64,000 nt of DNA from Lentimicrobium saccharophilum (GTDB taxonomy: Bacteria > Bacteroidota > Bacteroidia > Bacteroidales > Lentimicrobiaceae). The notes under the pieces were generated by a model. The model was not told the origin of the DNA. It worked only from the letters and a program-made list of their open reading frames with translations, and did no database searches. Below are positions 51,390 to 59,935 of the stretch, piece after piece; the first letter of the stretch is position 1; each line of letters starts with the position of its first letter. The translations under genes and the position numbers were made by a program. The stretch is from assembly GCF_001192835.1 (NCBI RefSeq), contig NZ_DF968183.1:372001-436000 (forward strand), given 5' to 3'.

Positions 51390-52691
51390 TCAGGGTTTTA
51401 ACGCCATGCTGTATGCTGTCATGCAGCGTGCCCGGGCTAAGGAATGATCCACAACCGGCGCCGGATAAGCGGGTGTTTCGAATTCAGAAACCCAGCGACG
51501 GATATAGTTGCCTTCGCTGTCGAACTTCATGGCTTGCGTAACAGGATTAAAAATCCTGAAATACGGCGCGGCATCACAACCGCTGCCCGCTGCCCATTGC
51601 CAGTTTCCATTATTGGAAGATAATTCAAAATCAAGCAACCTGGCCGCAAAATAAGCTTCCCCCCACCGCCAGTCGATCAGAAGATGTTTGGTGAGAAAAC
51701 CGGCTGTTACCATTCTTACCCTGTTGTGCATATAACCGGTTTCATTCAGCTGCCGCATACCTGCATCCACCAATGGATAGCCTGTTGTTCCTTCGCACCA
51801 TCTTTTAAATTCTTCCTCATTGTTGCGCCATTGGATACGGTCATATTCTTTCTTAAATGCACCTTTAACAACATGCGGATAATGATAAAGTATCTGCATG
51901 AAGAATTCCCGCCAGATAAGTTCATTGAGCCATGAAGCACTGTACAACTCCCCTGCCCTGATGCAATCCCTCACACTTATGGTTCCAAACCTGAGGTGTA
52001 TTCCGAGTTTCGAGGTACTATCGAGTCCGGGGATATCACGTGCAGAAGCATACTGAACCAGCGTTTCGGGAGATATCTCTTTATCCGGATAAACCATGGG
52101 ACTTCCCCTGAAGCCCATTGATTCAAGGTCAGGAATGCCGGGCGCTTTGTACTTCAGAAACTTATCTCCAAGCGATTCTGATGGATAAACGGGTACACCT
52201 GACTGATTCTTCAATTCAAGCCATTTGCGGCTATAAGGTGTGAAAACACTGTAAGGGATGCCATCGCTTTTTACTGCTTCACTGCCTTCGAACAGCACCT
52301 GATCCTTAAAAGTACGGAAATCAATGCCTTTTACGGCAAGCAGCCTGCGGACTTTCTCATCCCTTTCTTTGGCATAAGGCTCGTAGTCGTGATTGGTATA
52401 AATTGCTTTTACCTGAAAACGGGCAATAAGCTTTTCAAAAGCCTTAACCGGTTCATCGTAAATAACAGACAGGCCGCTCCCCAATGCTTTCAGTTGCCGG
52501 TGAAGTGCGGAAATTGTTCCATGAATGAAATTCACCCTGATATCACCGGGTTCAAGCCCGTTGAGGATTGCAGCATCGAAAACAAAAACCGGCAATACCG
52601 GCAGACCGCTTTGCAGTGCGCTGTAAAGACCGTGGTTGTCATTAAGCCTCAGGTCTCTGCGAAACCAGAAAATGGTGACAGGTGATTCCAT
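51390..52691 (-). CDS. Deoxyribodipyrimidine photolyase (cryptochrome/photolyase family)
   Basis: A 433-aa flavoprotein that repairs UV pyrimidine dimers using light. The N-terminal photolyase domain starts ITIFWFRRDLRLNDNHGL (family pattern WFRRDLR), and the C-terminal FAD domain contains GCDAAPYFRIFNPVTQAMKF (about residues 366-385) and WRWGEAYFAARLLD. The tryptophan-rich chain and NNGNWQWAAG loop are kept, which favours photolyase over cryptochrome. It is alone on the minus strand with a -7 box at 52711-52718. Confidence 0.92.
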   Translation of the reverse strand: MESPVTIFWFRRDLRLNDNHGLYSALQSGLPVLPVFVFDAAILNGLEPGDIRVNFIHGTISALHRQLKALGSGLSVIYDEPVKAFEKLIARFQVKAIYTNHDYEPYAKERDEKVRRLLAVKGIDFRTFKDQVLFEGSEAVKSDGIPYSVFTPYSRKWLELKNQSGVPVYPSESLGDKFLKYKAPGIPDLESMGFRGSPMVYPDKEISPETLVQYASARDIPGLDSTSKLGIHLRFGTISVRDCIRAGELYSASWLNELIWREFFMQILYHYPHVVKGAFKKEYDRIQWRNNEEEFKRWCEGTTGYPLVDAGMRQLNETGYMHNRVRMVTAGFLTKHLLIDWRWGEAYFAARLLDFELSSNNGNWQWAAGSGCDAAPYFRIFNPVTQAMKFDSEGNYIRRWVSEFETPAYPAPVVDHSLARARCMTAYSMALKP

Positions 52692-52710
52692 TAAAACACA
52701 GATTTTAAGT

Positions 52711-52718
52711 CAAAGTTA
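52711..52718 (-). promoter_or_regulatory. -7 box of the photolyase gene
   Basis: The minus strand reads TAACTTTG, giving a leader of about 15 nt. Confidence 0.55.
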
Positions 52719-52880
52719 AGCACAGATCATGAAACTTGCGATAGTGACGGAAAGTGTAACCAATCAATCCTCGGGGACAGCTTAACAAGGCTGTTTCCAC
52801 TTTGTTCATCCATATGGATCAAAGGTTAGACATGTCAACTAAATTTCTCTTTTGAAAATTCCTGCATGGATAAATTTCCA

Positions 52881-52888
52881 TAGCTTTG
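52881..52888 (+). promoter_or_regulatory. -7 box of the serine palmitoyltransferase-type gene
   Basis: TAGCTTTG matches TAnnTTTG. It predicts a leader of about 35 nt before the GTG start. Confidence 0.55.
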
Positions 52889-52928
52889 CAGGCAGTTTAC
52901 GGAATTATAAACTTTAAAATTAGCAATC

Positions 52929-54176
52929 GTGGATATTTTTGATAAAAGAGTCCGGAATTTAGGTCCATTGGGGATGTATGCCAAACAGGCCGACGGTTAC
53001 TTCATGTTTCCCAAGCTCGAGGGTGAGATAAGTAATCACATGAAATTCAGGGGCAAGGATGTGCTGGTATGGAGTCTAAACAATTACCTCGGCCTGGCCA
53101 ACCATCCGGAAGTTCGCGAAGTTGATGCAAAGGCTGCCAAAGATTGGGGGCTTGCTTACCCTATGGGCGCCCGCATGATGTCAGGCCAGACGGTCTATCA
53201 CGAGCAACTGGAACGTGAACTGGCTGCTTTTGTGGGAAAAGAAGATGCTTTTTTACTGAATTTCGGATATCAGGGCATGGTGTCAATTATCGACTCTTTG
53301 GTAGATCGGCATGATGCCATTGTATACGACAGTGAGGCACACGCCTGCATTATTGATGGTGCCCGCCTGCATATGGGTAAACGTTTTGTTTTCCCTCATA
53401 ATAATATGGAGAATCTTAAGATTCAGTTGCAGCGTGCCAAAAAACTTACTGACGAAACCGGCGGCGGAATCCTTGTAATCACCGAGGGCGTTTATGGAAT
53501 GACCGGCGATCAGGGCAACCTCAGGGACATTGTTGCATTGAAGAAAGAATTTAATTTCAGGCTGCTGGTGGATGATGCCCATGGGTTCGGCACCATGGGG
53601 CCGACCGGCGCAGGAACACATGAGGAACAGGGTGTGATGGACGGAGTAGATATCTACTTCGGCACTTTTGCCAAAGCTATGGCAGGTATCGGGGCTTTTG
53701 TGGCTACCAATGCTGATATCGTGGATTATCTCCGGCATAATATGCGTTCGCAGACCTTTGCCAAATCTCTTCCGATGCCGATGGTCATCGGGTCGCTCAA
53801 ACGACTTGACCTGATCCGGAAACATCCTGAACTGAAGGATAATCTTTGGAAGATTGTGAATGCACTTCAAAGCGGATTGAAAGAGGCCGGATTCAACCTG
53901 GGCAACGCAGCTTCACCCGTTACACCGGTAATTCTCGAAGGCGGCATACCTGAAGCGACCCAGATCACGGTAGACCTGCGCGAAAACTATAACATCTTCT
54001 GCTCTATTGTAACGTATCCGGTTGTGCCCAAAGGCGTAATTCTGCTCCGCCTTATTCCCACGGCCGTTCATACCCTGGAAGATGTCAGCTATACCATCAA
54101 CGCTTACAAGGAACTCAGGCAGAAACTGAATGAAGGTGCATACGCCAACGTAATGTATGATATCTCTAAGCTTTAA
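52929..54176 (+). CDS. Serine palmitoyltransferase-type alpha-oxoamine synthase
   Basis: A 415-aa PLP enzyme that condenses an amino acid with an acyl-CoA. The family parts are LVWSLNNYLGLANHPEV (about residues 47-63), the PMGARMMSG loop, DDAHGFGTMGPTGAG (about 214-228) and the lysine in FGTFAKAMAGIGAFV (about 249). In Bacteroidota the close homologue is the serine palmitoyltransferase that starts sphingolipid synthesis; biotin-type KAPA synthase (BioF) or glycine C-acetyltransferase remain possible. The start codon is GTG (52929). It is monocistronic with a terminator. Confidence 0.85.
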   Translation: MDIFDKRVRNLGPLGMYAKQADGYFMFPKLEGEISNHMKFRGKDVLVWSLNNYLGLANHPEVREVDAKAAKDWGLAYPMGARMMSGQTVYHEQLERELAAFVGKEDAFLLNFGYQGMVSIIDSLVDRHDAIVYDSEAHACIIDGARLHMGKRFVFPHNNMENLKIQLQRAKKLTDETGGGILVITEGVYGMTGDQGNLRDIVALKKEFNFRLLVDDAHGFGTMGPTGAGTHEEQGVMDGVDIYFGTFAKAMAGIGAFVATNADIVDYLRHNMRSQTFAKSLPMPMVIGSLKRLDLIRKHPELKDNLWKIVNALQSGLKEAGFNLGNAASPVTPVILEGGIPEATQITVDLRENYNIFCSIVTYPVVPKGVILLRLIPTAVHTLEDVSYTINAYKELRQKLNEGAYANVMYDISKL

Positions 54177-54202
54177 GCTTTTATAAAACAAATTGAAAAA
54201 TA

Positions 54203-54239
54203 AGGAGGCTTATCCGGAAAAGGGTAAGCTTCTTTTTTT
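54203..54239 (+). terminator. Terminator of the serine palmitoyltransferase-type gene
   Basis: GGAGGCTTATCC pairs with GGGTAAGCTTCT (54204-54232, a few mismatches), followed by seven T. Confidence 0.75.
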
Positions 54240-54308
54240 GTGAGCATTTCACACCCCGGATAAACCGGAAAGTCATTCAGTACTCAGGATACGTAATCCA
54301 ATCTTGAA

Positions 54309-55127
54309 TCAAGATTTTTGCAGGTAATCATTTACCTTTTGCTCAAAAAGCTGTTGCAGTTTTGTGATGAGCGGGTCGGTAACAGGAAATTCAAGTTCAT
54401 TCACCCTCCGGACCGGAAGCACCCGGCGAGAAGTGCCGGAAATAAACAAACCGTCAAAGTTGTTCAGGTTTTGATGATGTACTTTTTCTTCTTTCAACGG
54501 AATTTCGTTTTCAGCCGCGAGCTGAATAATCTGCTTGCGGGTTATTCCTTCCAGCACCATTCCTGCCGGAGGGGTAATCAGTGAATTGTCTTTAATGAAA
54601 AATACATTGGAACGGCTTCCTTCTGTGATAAAACCATCATGGTCAACCAGCAACACTTCGTATACGACTTGCTCCTTTTTCATCAGGTCTGCCTCCTCAC
54701 GCAGCCTGGTATCCATAACCTTTGCATTCGGGTTGTTTCGTTCGGCAAAAAGCAGTCCGGTATTGACTCCGGTCCGGAATTCCTCTGATGTAGGATAGAA
54801 ATGCGGGGTATAATAGATAAAGAGCTGCTGCCCGTCCTTATCCGTGTATAATGAAATTTTCAGGTTACCGTCGTCAGGGCCATTGTTACCAATAACCTTT
54901 TTTATACCGGACTTCAGCATAGAATCGGAAATTCCGATAACCATTCCGGAGAGGTCTGCTGTACGGAAAAATCGTCCGAGATGATCTTCCAGAAAAAGCG
55001 CCACGCCCCTGGTAGCCCTGAAAACCTCATAAACATAATTTGCCGGAGGTTTAAACCGGCCGTCGAACAAGCGGACAGGCAGCAACTGATCATTTAACAG
55101 GAAGAATTCACGGGTACATTCTGACAT
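54309..55127 (-). CDS. Class IV aminotransferase (branched-chain or aminodeoxychorismate lyase type)
   Basis: A 272-aa fold-type IV PLP enzyme. Features are the YVYEVFRATRGVALFLEDHLGR start (about residues 31-52), the lysine expected in NAKVMDTRLREEAD (about 132), and ITEGSRSNVFFIKD (about 165-178) with LEGITRKQI for the cofactor pocket. Such proteins act as branched-chain or D-amino-acid transaminases or as 4-amino-4-deoxychorismate lyases; the sequence alone does not decide which. It is 41 bp downstream of the HerA-like gene on the same strand and could share its transcript. Confidence 0.8.
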   Translation of the reverse strand: MSECTREFFLLNDQLLPVRLFDGRFKPPANYVYEVFRATRGVALFLEDHLGRFFRTADLSGMVIGISDSMLKSGIKKVIGNNGPDDGNLKISLYTDKDGQQLFIYYTPHFYPTSEEFRTGVNTGLLFAERNNPNAKVMDTRLREEADLMKKEQVVYEVLLVDHDGFITEGSRSNVFFIKDNSLITPPAGMVLEGITRKQIIQLAAENEIPLKEEKVHHQNLNNFDGLFISGTSRRVLPVRRVNELEFPVTDPLITKLQQLFEQKVNDYLQKS

Positions 55128-55168
55128 AAACAGTTGGTTTTCGGAGGCACTGAATCTGAAAACTGAGG

Positions 55169-56719
55169 CTATTTGCGGCTGCCACCAAAGATGGATCCGA
55201 GAAGTCCTCTTACGAGTTTACGGCCAATTTCATTGCCCAGCGTCCTTGTGGCGGTGCGCCCAACCTGTTTGGTCAGTTCGGTAAAGATATCCGGGTTGGC
55301 TTTCTTTTGTGCCCTTTCAGCCCTTTCTTTAGCCGCCTGGGCCCTGGCCAGCGCTGCTTCTTCTTTTGCCCTTGCAAGTTCTTCTTTCCGCCGGGCAACG
55401 TCAGCAGCTGCTTCTTCCTTTATCCTGTTGGCTTCGCTTACCCTTTCCTGCAAAATTTCAAAGGCTGATTCCCGGTCCAGTGCTTTCTCGTAAACACCAA
55501 ATACATCGGACTTTCTGATGATCCTTTCCCTTTCTTCAGGGGTAATCGGGCCAATCTGCGAACAAGGCGGCAGAATGTAGGCGCGTTCCACAATCATGGG
55601 CGTACCCCTGGGATCCAGAAATGAGACCAACGCCTCTCCTACTCCCAGCTCCGTAATGGCAGCCTCAACATCAAGTTCGGGATTTACCCTGAAAGTGGTA
55701 GCGGCTGCTTTCACGGCTTTCTGATCACGGGGAGTATAAGCCCTTAGGGCATGCTGTACACGATTGCCAAGCTGCCCGAGCACGGTATCGGGAACATCCA
55801 GCGGATTCTGGGTAACAAAATAAACCCCCACCCCTTTGGACCGGATCAATCTTACGACCTGCTCAATTTTTTCAAGCAGGATTTTCGGCGCTTCGTTGAA
55901 CAGCAAATGAGCTTCGTCGAAGAAGAAAACCAGTTTAGGCTTTTCCGGATCACCCACCTCGGGAAGCTCCTCAAACAGCTCAGATAAAAGCCAAAGCAGA
56001 AAGGTGGTATATATACGTGGCGAATGCATCAGCTTGTCAGCAGCCAGGATATTCAGGATGCCCTTGCCGTCTGCGTCAGTTTGCATAAGGTCGTGTATAT
56101 CAAAAGCAGGTTCACCAAAAAAATGATCCGCACCCTGTTGTTCAAGCACCAGCAGATTGCGCTGAATGGCGCCGATACTTGCAGCAGAAATGTTGCCGTA
56201 CGAAAGGGTGAACTGCTCACGGTTATTTCCGACATACTCAAGCAGTGATTTCATATCCTTGAGGTCGAGCAGCAACAGACCGGCATCGTCTGCAATTTTG
56301 AATGCCAGGTTCAGCACCCCTTCCTGGGTATCGTTCAGGTTGAGCAGGCGCGACAACAACAGTGGCCCCATCTCGGTAATGGTTGTGCGCATCGGATGGC
56401 CCTGTTCGCCGAAAACATCCCAGAAACAAACCGGGAATCCACGATTTTCATACCCTTCCAGTTTTAGTTTCTCAACGCGGTCGATGATCTTCTGACCAGA
56501 AACCCCGGCTTTGCTGACTCCGGAAAGATCTCCTTTAATATCAGTCATAAATACCGGAACCCCCTGCAGACTGAATGATTCTGCAAGCACCTGCAGGGTA
56601 ACCGTTTTACCGGTTCCCGTTGCACCTGTAATCAATCCATGACGATTTGTCATTTTAGGTGTGATGTGAAGCTCGTTTTCTGATTTTGCAATCAGGGTTT
56701 CTGCGCCTTTGTATGCCAT
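55169..56719 (-). CDS. DUF853/HerA-like ATPase
   Basis: A 516-aa P-loop ATPase of the DUF853 family, related to HerA/FtsK-type motors. Walker A is [16 protein letters not shown] (about residues 30-45) and Walker B is [10 protein letters not shown] near residue 265. [19 protein letters not shown] lies in the arginine-finger region. The C-terminal 100 residues are a basic coiled coil rich in Ala, Arg and Glu (about 410-475) followed by a conserved hydrophobic end. Its job is unknown; DNA processing is inferred. A -7 box (56740-56747) precedes it. Confidence 0.88.
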   Translation of the reverse strand: MAYKGAETLIAKSENELHITPKMTNRHGLITGATGTGKTVTLQVLAESFSLQGVPVFMTDIKGDLSGVSKAGVSGQKIIDRVEKLKLEGYENRGFPVCFWDVFGEQGHPMRTTITEMGPLLLSRLLNLNDTQEGVLNLAFKIADDAGLLLLDLKDMKSLLEYVGNNREQFTLSYGNISAASIGAIQRNLLVLEQQGADHFFGEPAFDIHDLMQTDADGKGILNILAADKLMHSPRIYTTFLLWLLSELFEELPEVGDPEKPKLVFFFDEAHLLFNEAPKILLEKIEQVVRLIRSKGVGVYFVTQNPLDVPDTVLGQLGNRVQHALRAYTPRDQKAVKAAATTFRVNPELDVEAAITELGVGEALVSFLDPRGTPMIVERAYILPPCSQIGPITPEERERIIRKSDVFGVYEKALDRESAFEILQERVSEANRIKEEAAADVARRKEELARAKEEAALARAQAAKERAERAQKKANPDIFTELTKQVGRTATRTLGNEIGRKLVRGLLGSIFGGSRK

Positions 56720-56739
56720 AACTGAAGATTTTATTTTAG

Positions 56740-56747
56740 CAAATTTA
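56740..56747 (-). promoter_or_regulatory. -7 box of the HerA-like gene
   Basis: The minus strand reads TAAATTTG, about 20 nt before the ATG. Confidence 0.55.
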
Positions 56748-56838
56748 TAAAATAGCCGCGACTATTCATGAACGCTGACCAATTCAAATCATCACGCTTG
56801 AAAAAATCTGTATTTTTACGTTTCAATTTTTCTCTATT

Positions 56839-57672
56839 ATGATCGAGTTTACCGAAAATGAGAAATTAAAACGGAAGTTTTACAAAATAATCTTCGAGGC
56901 CGACACCCCGGCAGGAAAACTGTTTGATGTGGTGCTGATCTGGTCAATTCTTCTGAGCGTTGTCCTTGTAGTGGTTGAGAGTGTGCATGAATACAATGAA
57001 AAGTACCAGGTTCTTTTTACTGCAGGAGAATGGTTTTTCACAATCATGTTTACGCTTGAATACATGCTGAGGATTTATGTAATCAGGAGAAAAACAGTTT
57101 ATATTTTTAGTTTCTTCGGAGTGGTTGACCTCCTGGCTATCTTACCAACTTACATCAGCCTTCTTTTTCCGGGAACCCAATACCTCATGGTGATCCGGAT
57201 ACTCAGATTAATGAGGGTTTTCAGGGTTTTTAAACTTTCCAACTATCTGGCTGAGGCAAACATTCTTCGTAAAGCCCTGCTGGCCAGCAGTCGCAAAATC
57301 CTGGTTTTTCTCTCCTCCATCGCAGTCCTGGTAGTTGTCATCGGGGCCATCATGTACGTGATTGAGGGACCAAAATATGGCTTCAAAGATATCCCGACAA
57401 GTATATACTGGGCAGTCGTAACACTGACAACAGTTGGTTATGGTGATATTTCCCCTCAAACCGGCGTGGGGCAGTTTTTTGCCAGCGTGGTGATGGTTCT
57501 GGGCTATGCCATCATTGCGGTGCCCACCGGTATTATGACTGTTGAACTTTCAGCACTTCACCGGAAAAAAAATACGACTACCACCAGAGTATGCCCGGAG
57601 TGTATGCATGAGGGTCATGACGATGATGCCCGATACTGCAAATATTGTGGTCATAAATTTATCAAAGACTAA
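56839..57672 (+). CDS. Voltage-gated-type potassium channel with C-terminal zinc ribbon
   Basis: A 277-aa membrane protein of the six-helix ion-channel superfamily. Helices S1-S4 lie at about residues 27-145, with an S4-like arginine series in MVIRILRLMRVFRVFKLS (about 117-134). The selectivity filter TLTTVGYGDISP (about 194-205) marks it as potassium selective. After S6 the C-terminus has a zinc-ribbon-like domain: CPEC (about 252-255) and CKYCG (about 269-273). That appendix is unusual for a channel and may bind metal or a partner. It is divergent from the HerA-like gene. Confidence 0.88.
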   Translation: MIEFTENEKLKRKFYKIIFEADTPAGKLFDVVLIWSILLSVVLVVVESVHEYNEKYQVLFTAGEWFFTIMFTLEYMLRIYVIRRKTVYIFSFFGVVDLLAILPTYISLLFPGTQYLMVIRILRLMRVFRVFKLSNYLAEANILRKALLASSRKILVFLSSIAVLVVVIGAIMYVIEGPKYGFKDIPTSIYWAVVTLTTVGYGDISPQTGVGQFFASVVMVLGYAIIAVPTGIMTVELSALHRKKNTTTTRVCPECMHEGHDDDARYCKYCGHKFIKD

Positions 57673-57717
57673 AGAGACCTTGTGGCCGCACTTTGGCTAA
57701 AAAATCAGCTAATTTTC

Positions 57718-57747
57718 TTTGTAAATAAAGAAAAGTGTGTATCTTTG
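57718..57747 (+). promoter_or_regulatory. Promoter of tRNA-Arg
   Basis: TTTG at 57718-57721, 18 nt, then TATCTTTG at 57740-57747. It is close to the full Bacteroidota consensus and gives a short tRNA 5' leader. Confidence 0.7.
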
Positions 57748-57759
57748 CACCCTCAATAA

Positions 57760-57833
57760 GGCTCCGTAGCTCAACTGAATAGAGCATCTGACTACGGATC
57801 AGAAGGTTACAGGTTTGAATCCTGTCGGAGTCA
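57760..57833 (+). tRNA. tRNA-Arg, anticodon ACG
   Basis: 74 nt fold as a cloverleaf. The acceptor arm GGCTCCG pairs with CGGAGTC (one G-T pair), the anticodon loop is CTACGGA (anticodon ACG, read as ICG after editing), and the T-loop is TTTGAAT. The discriminator base is A; CCA is not encoded. The adjacent PAS gene lies downstream after a terminator. Confidence 0.95.
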
Positions 57834-57838
57834 CAAAC

Positions 57839-57866
57839 AAAGGGGTAAAGCAATTTGCCCCTTTTT
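57839..57866 (+). terminator. Terminator of tRNA-Arg
   Basis: GGGGTAAA pairs with TTTGCCCC (with a G-T pair) and is followed by five T, just after the tRNA and before the PAS gene. Confidence 0.7.
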
Positions 57867-57886
57867 CATTTAAACCCACTTCAACA

Positions 57887-58225
57887 ATGAATTTCGACTG
57901 GTTTAACGGTATTCCTGTAGCTATAACTGTCTCAGATCTTGAGGGTAACATTCTGGAAATGAATGATGCCGCAGCATTTGTATTCGAAAAATCCGGTGGT
58001 AAAGCATTGATAGGCAAATCATTGGCAGATTGTCATAATGAAAACTCAAAATTAATTATGGACCAAATGCTGGCCGGACAGCAGCCAAACACTTATACCA
58101 TTGAGAAAAACGGCCGGAAAAAACTGATTTTTCAGAGCCCCTGGATGAAGGACGGGAAAGTTGCCGGACTGATTGAATTCTCGATGGTGATTCCATTCGA
58201 AATGAAGCATTTTATCAGAGGGTAA
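57887..58225 (+). CDS. Single-domain PAS protein
   Basis: A 112-aa protein made of one PAS domain without an output domain. The start ATG 57887 gives FNGIPVAITVSDLEGNILEMN (about residues 6-26), then the helical middle HNENSKLIMDQMLAGQQPN and the final strand VAGLIEFSMVIPF. An upstream in-frame TTG (57815) is inside the tRNA and is rejected. The ligand is unknown. A partner may be encoded elsewhere. The gene has no obvious promoter of its own between the tRNA terminator and the ATG. Confidence 0.75.
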   Translation: MNFDWFNGIPVAITVSDLEGNILEMNDAAAFVFEKSGGKALIGKSLADCHNENSKLIMDQMLAGQQPNTYTIEKNGRKKLIFQSPWMKDGKVAGLIEFSMVIPFEMKHFIRG

Positions 58226-58227
58226 AC

Positions 58228-58656
58228 TCAAAGATCATCCAGGGGATTTTTCCGCAACTCCTTCTTCCTGGAGGATGCCTTTTTGTCTGCCAGCCGCGCT
58301 TCTTTCTGGGATTTCCCGGGTAATGTCTTTATCCTCTTCTTTACCGGCTTTAGTGATTTAGCAATCAATTCATAAAACCGTCTGACGACATCATCCCTGT
58401 TTGCCAGCTGACTTCTCGATTTCTGTGAATACATCCGCAGGACACCTTCTTCAGATAGCCGGTGACCCAGTTTCTCCAGCAAAACAGCTTTCTGCCCATC
58501 ATCCAGCAAAGCAGATTCAGGAATCCTGAAATGGATTTCAACCCTGGTTTCCGTTTTGTTCACATGCTGTCCGCCTTTCCCGCTGCTTCGCGAAGTCTTG
58601 AACTCAAGCTCCTGCTCAAGTTCAGGCAAACCAAATAAATCGCTCAGGATTGACAT
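58228..58656 (-). CDS. arfB: Ribosome-rescue peptidyl-tRNA hydrolase ArfB
   Basis: A 142-aa class I release-factor-like protein that frees peptides on stalled ribosomes. The catalytic GGQ is in SGKGGQHVNKTETRVEI (about residues 24-40) and the C-terminus has the basic tail (KKASSRKKELRKN) that enters the mRNA channel. Length and motifs exclude the full-length release factors RF1 and RF2. Its stop is only 2 bp from that of the convergent PAS gene. Confidence 0.93.
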   Translation of the reverse strand: MSILSDLFGLPELEQELEFKTSRSSGKGGQHVNKTETRVEIHFRIPESALLDDGQKAVLLEKLGHRLSEEGVLRMYSQKSRSQLANRDDVVRRFYELIAKSLKPVKKRIKTLPGKSQKEARLADKKASSRKKELRKNPLDDL

Positions 58657-58725
58657 CGGAGTGAGGTTTCCGGCAAATTAACGGCAATAATTCCTATTCT
58701 GAAAAGTATTGCAAAGAATTTCAAC

Positions 58726-58748
58726 AAAAAACGGGCCTAAACGGCCCG
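58726..58748 (-). terminator. Terminator of the thioredoxin-fold gene pair
   Basis: CGGGCC (58732-58737) pairs with GGCCCG (58743-58748); on the minus strand six T follow. Confidence 0.8.
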
Positions 58749-58786
58749 GGAAATGGTTTTGCAGTAATTCCGCGCAAACAGCAGGA

Positions 58787-59392
58787 TCAATTAGCTGCTT
58801 TCTTGATGCTGCAACCGACAGCTTTAGTAAAGTCAACGGCAGGCTTTTCACCTTTCATCAGGGCTTTCACGGCATCTTCAAGATACCGGCTTTTTACGGC
58901 CCCGGCATCCTGATGGTTGTCATCAATGGCGCCGATATACGCCACTTTTAATCCGTCATTCTCTTTATTCAGAAGGAATACATGCGGAGTGCGGGTGGCG
59001 CCGTAAGCCGGATAAACCTTCTGACCTTCATCAATCAGATATGGAAAGGTAAAGCCCTTATCAGCCGCACGCTTTCTCATTTCATCAAAACTGTCGGCGG
59101 GAACCTGAACCGGATCATTGGGATTGATGGCGATTACCGGATAACCCAGCTCTTTGTATTTCAGGTCAATTTCGATGATACGGTCTTCATAAGCCACCGA
59201 GAATGGGCAATGATTGCAGGTAAAAATTACAATAAAACCCTTTGCGGAAGTATAATCACTCATGGAAACGTATTTCCCGTCGATATTTTTCAGTTTGAAA
59301 TCCGTCGCTTTGTCGCCCACCTTGTAACCCTGGGCAATAGCCGCAATTGAAAATAGAAGTGCCAGCAACGGCAGAAGCATTATTTTTTTCAT
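58787..59392 (-). CDS. Exported thioredoxin-fold protein of the AhpC/TSA-Redoxin type
   Basis: A 201-aa protein with a signal peptide (about residues 1-20, ending AIAQ). The thioredoxin-like motif is CNHCPFSVAYE (about residues 59-62 for the pair), at the place of CxxC in redoxin-type proteins, followed by DRIIEIDLKYKELGYPVIAIN. The IDEGQKVYPAYGATRTPHVFL region holds the cis-proline. It follows the TlpA-like gene with a 4-bp overlap, so both are translated together. A disulfide or peroxide role in the periplasm is likely. Confidence 0.87.
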   Translation of the reverse strand: MKKIMLLPLLALLFSIAAIAQGYKVGDKATDFKLKNIDGKYVSMSDYTSAKGFIVIFTCNHCPFSVAYEDRIIEIDLKYKELGYPVIAINPNDPVQVPADSFDEMRKRAADKGFTFPYLIDEGQKVYPAYGATRTPHVFLLNKENDGLKVAYIGAIDDNHQDAGAVKSRYLEDAVKALMKGEKPAVDFTKAVGCSIKKAAN

Positions 59393-59871
59393 TTGTTTTC
59401 AAGTTTTTGTTTAACAATTTGTTCCAATTCTTCGTAAGTAAAGCTTTTTTCGTAAAAATCCACCGATTGTCCGTCATAAACAAGTGTAGCCGGCAAGGCG
59501 CCTGACCACGCCGGATTCACCTGACTTATCCAGGAATTTGCATCGGGATCGTTAAGTACAATCACTTCCGGGGTAAGCTGGTGTTTTTGAATGAAGGGTT
59601 TCAATCTGCTGTCGATATGATTGACAAAATCAAGGCTGACCAGCAGGACATTTACCCCCCGACCGGCATATTGATCGTGAATCTTTTGAAAATAGGGCAT
59701 TTCCTTTACACAGGGCAAACACCAGGTAGCCCAGAAATTGACCACATAGATCGTATCATTCTTTTTTTCAAGATATGGTTTAAGTTGGTTGTAATCTACC
59801 ACGCGGATATCCTGGGCAGACAAGGCCATCACAGACAAAACGAGTAATATGGCAGCAAAAAATATCTTCAT
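59389..59871 (-). CDS. TlpA-like thioredoxin, exported
   Basis: A 160-aa periplasmic thioredoxin. The start at ATG 59871 gives a signal peptide (FFAAILLVLSVMALSAQ). The active site WCLPC in VNFWATWCLPCVKEMPYF (about residues 42-59) is the TlpA/ResA type, and the cis-proline appears in GALPATLVYD. The gene overlaps the next one by 4 bp (ATGA), suggesting a thiol-redox pair. The ATG at 59886 is possible but would lengthen the signal. Confidence 0.88.
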   Translation of the reverse strand: MKIFFAAILLVLSVMALSAQDIRVVDYNQLKPYLEKKNDTIYVVNFWATWCLPCVKEMPYFQKIHDQYAGRGVNVLLVSLDFVNHIDSRLKPFIQKHQLTPEVIVLNDPDANSWISQVNPAWSGALPATLVYDGQSVDFYEKSFTYEELEQIVKQKLENK

Positions 59872-59935
59872 CTTACAACAAATCAAGTTGTTGTAAAACG
59901 TGTTTCAATCCTGTTTGTTCAATCAGAAGCGGAAT

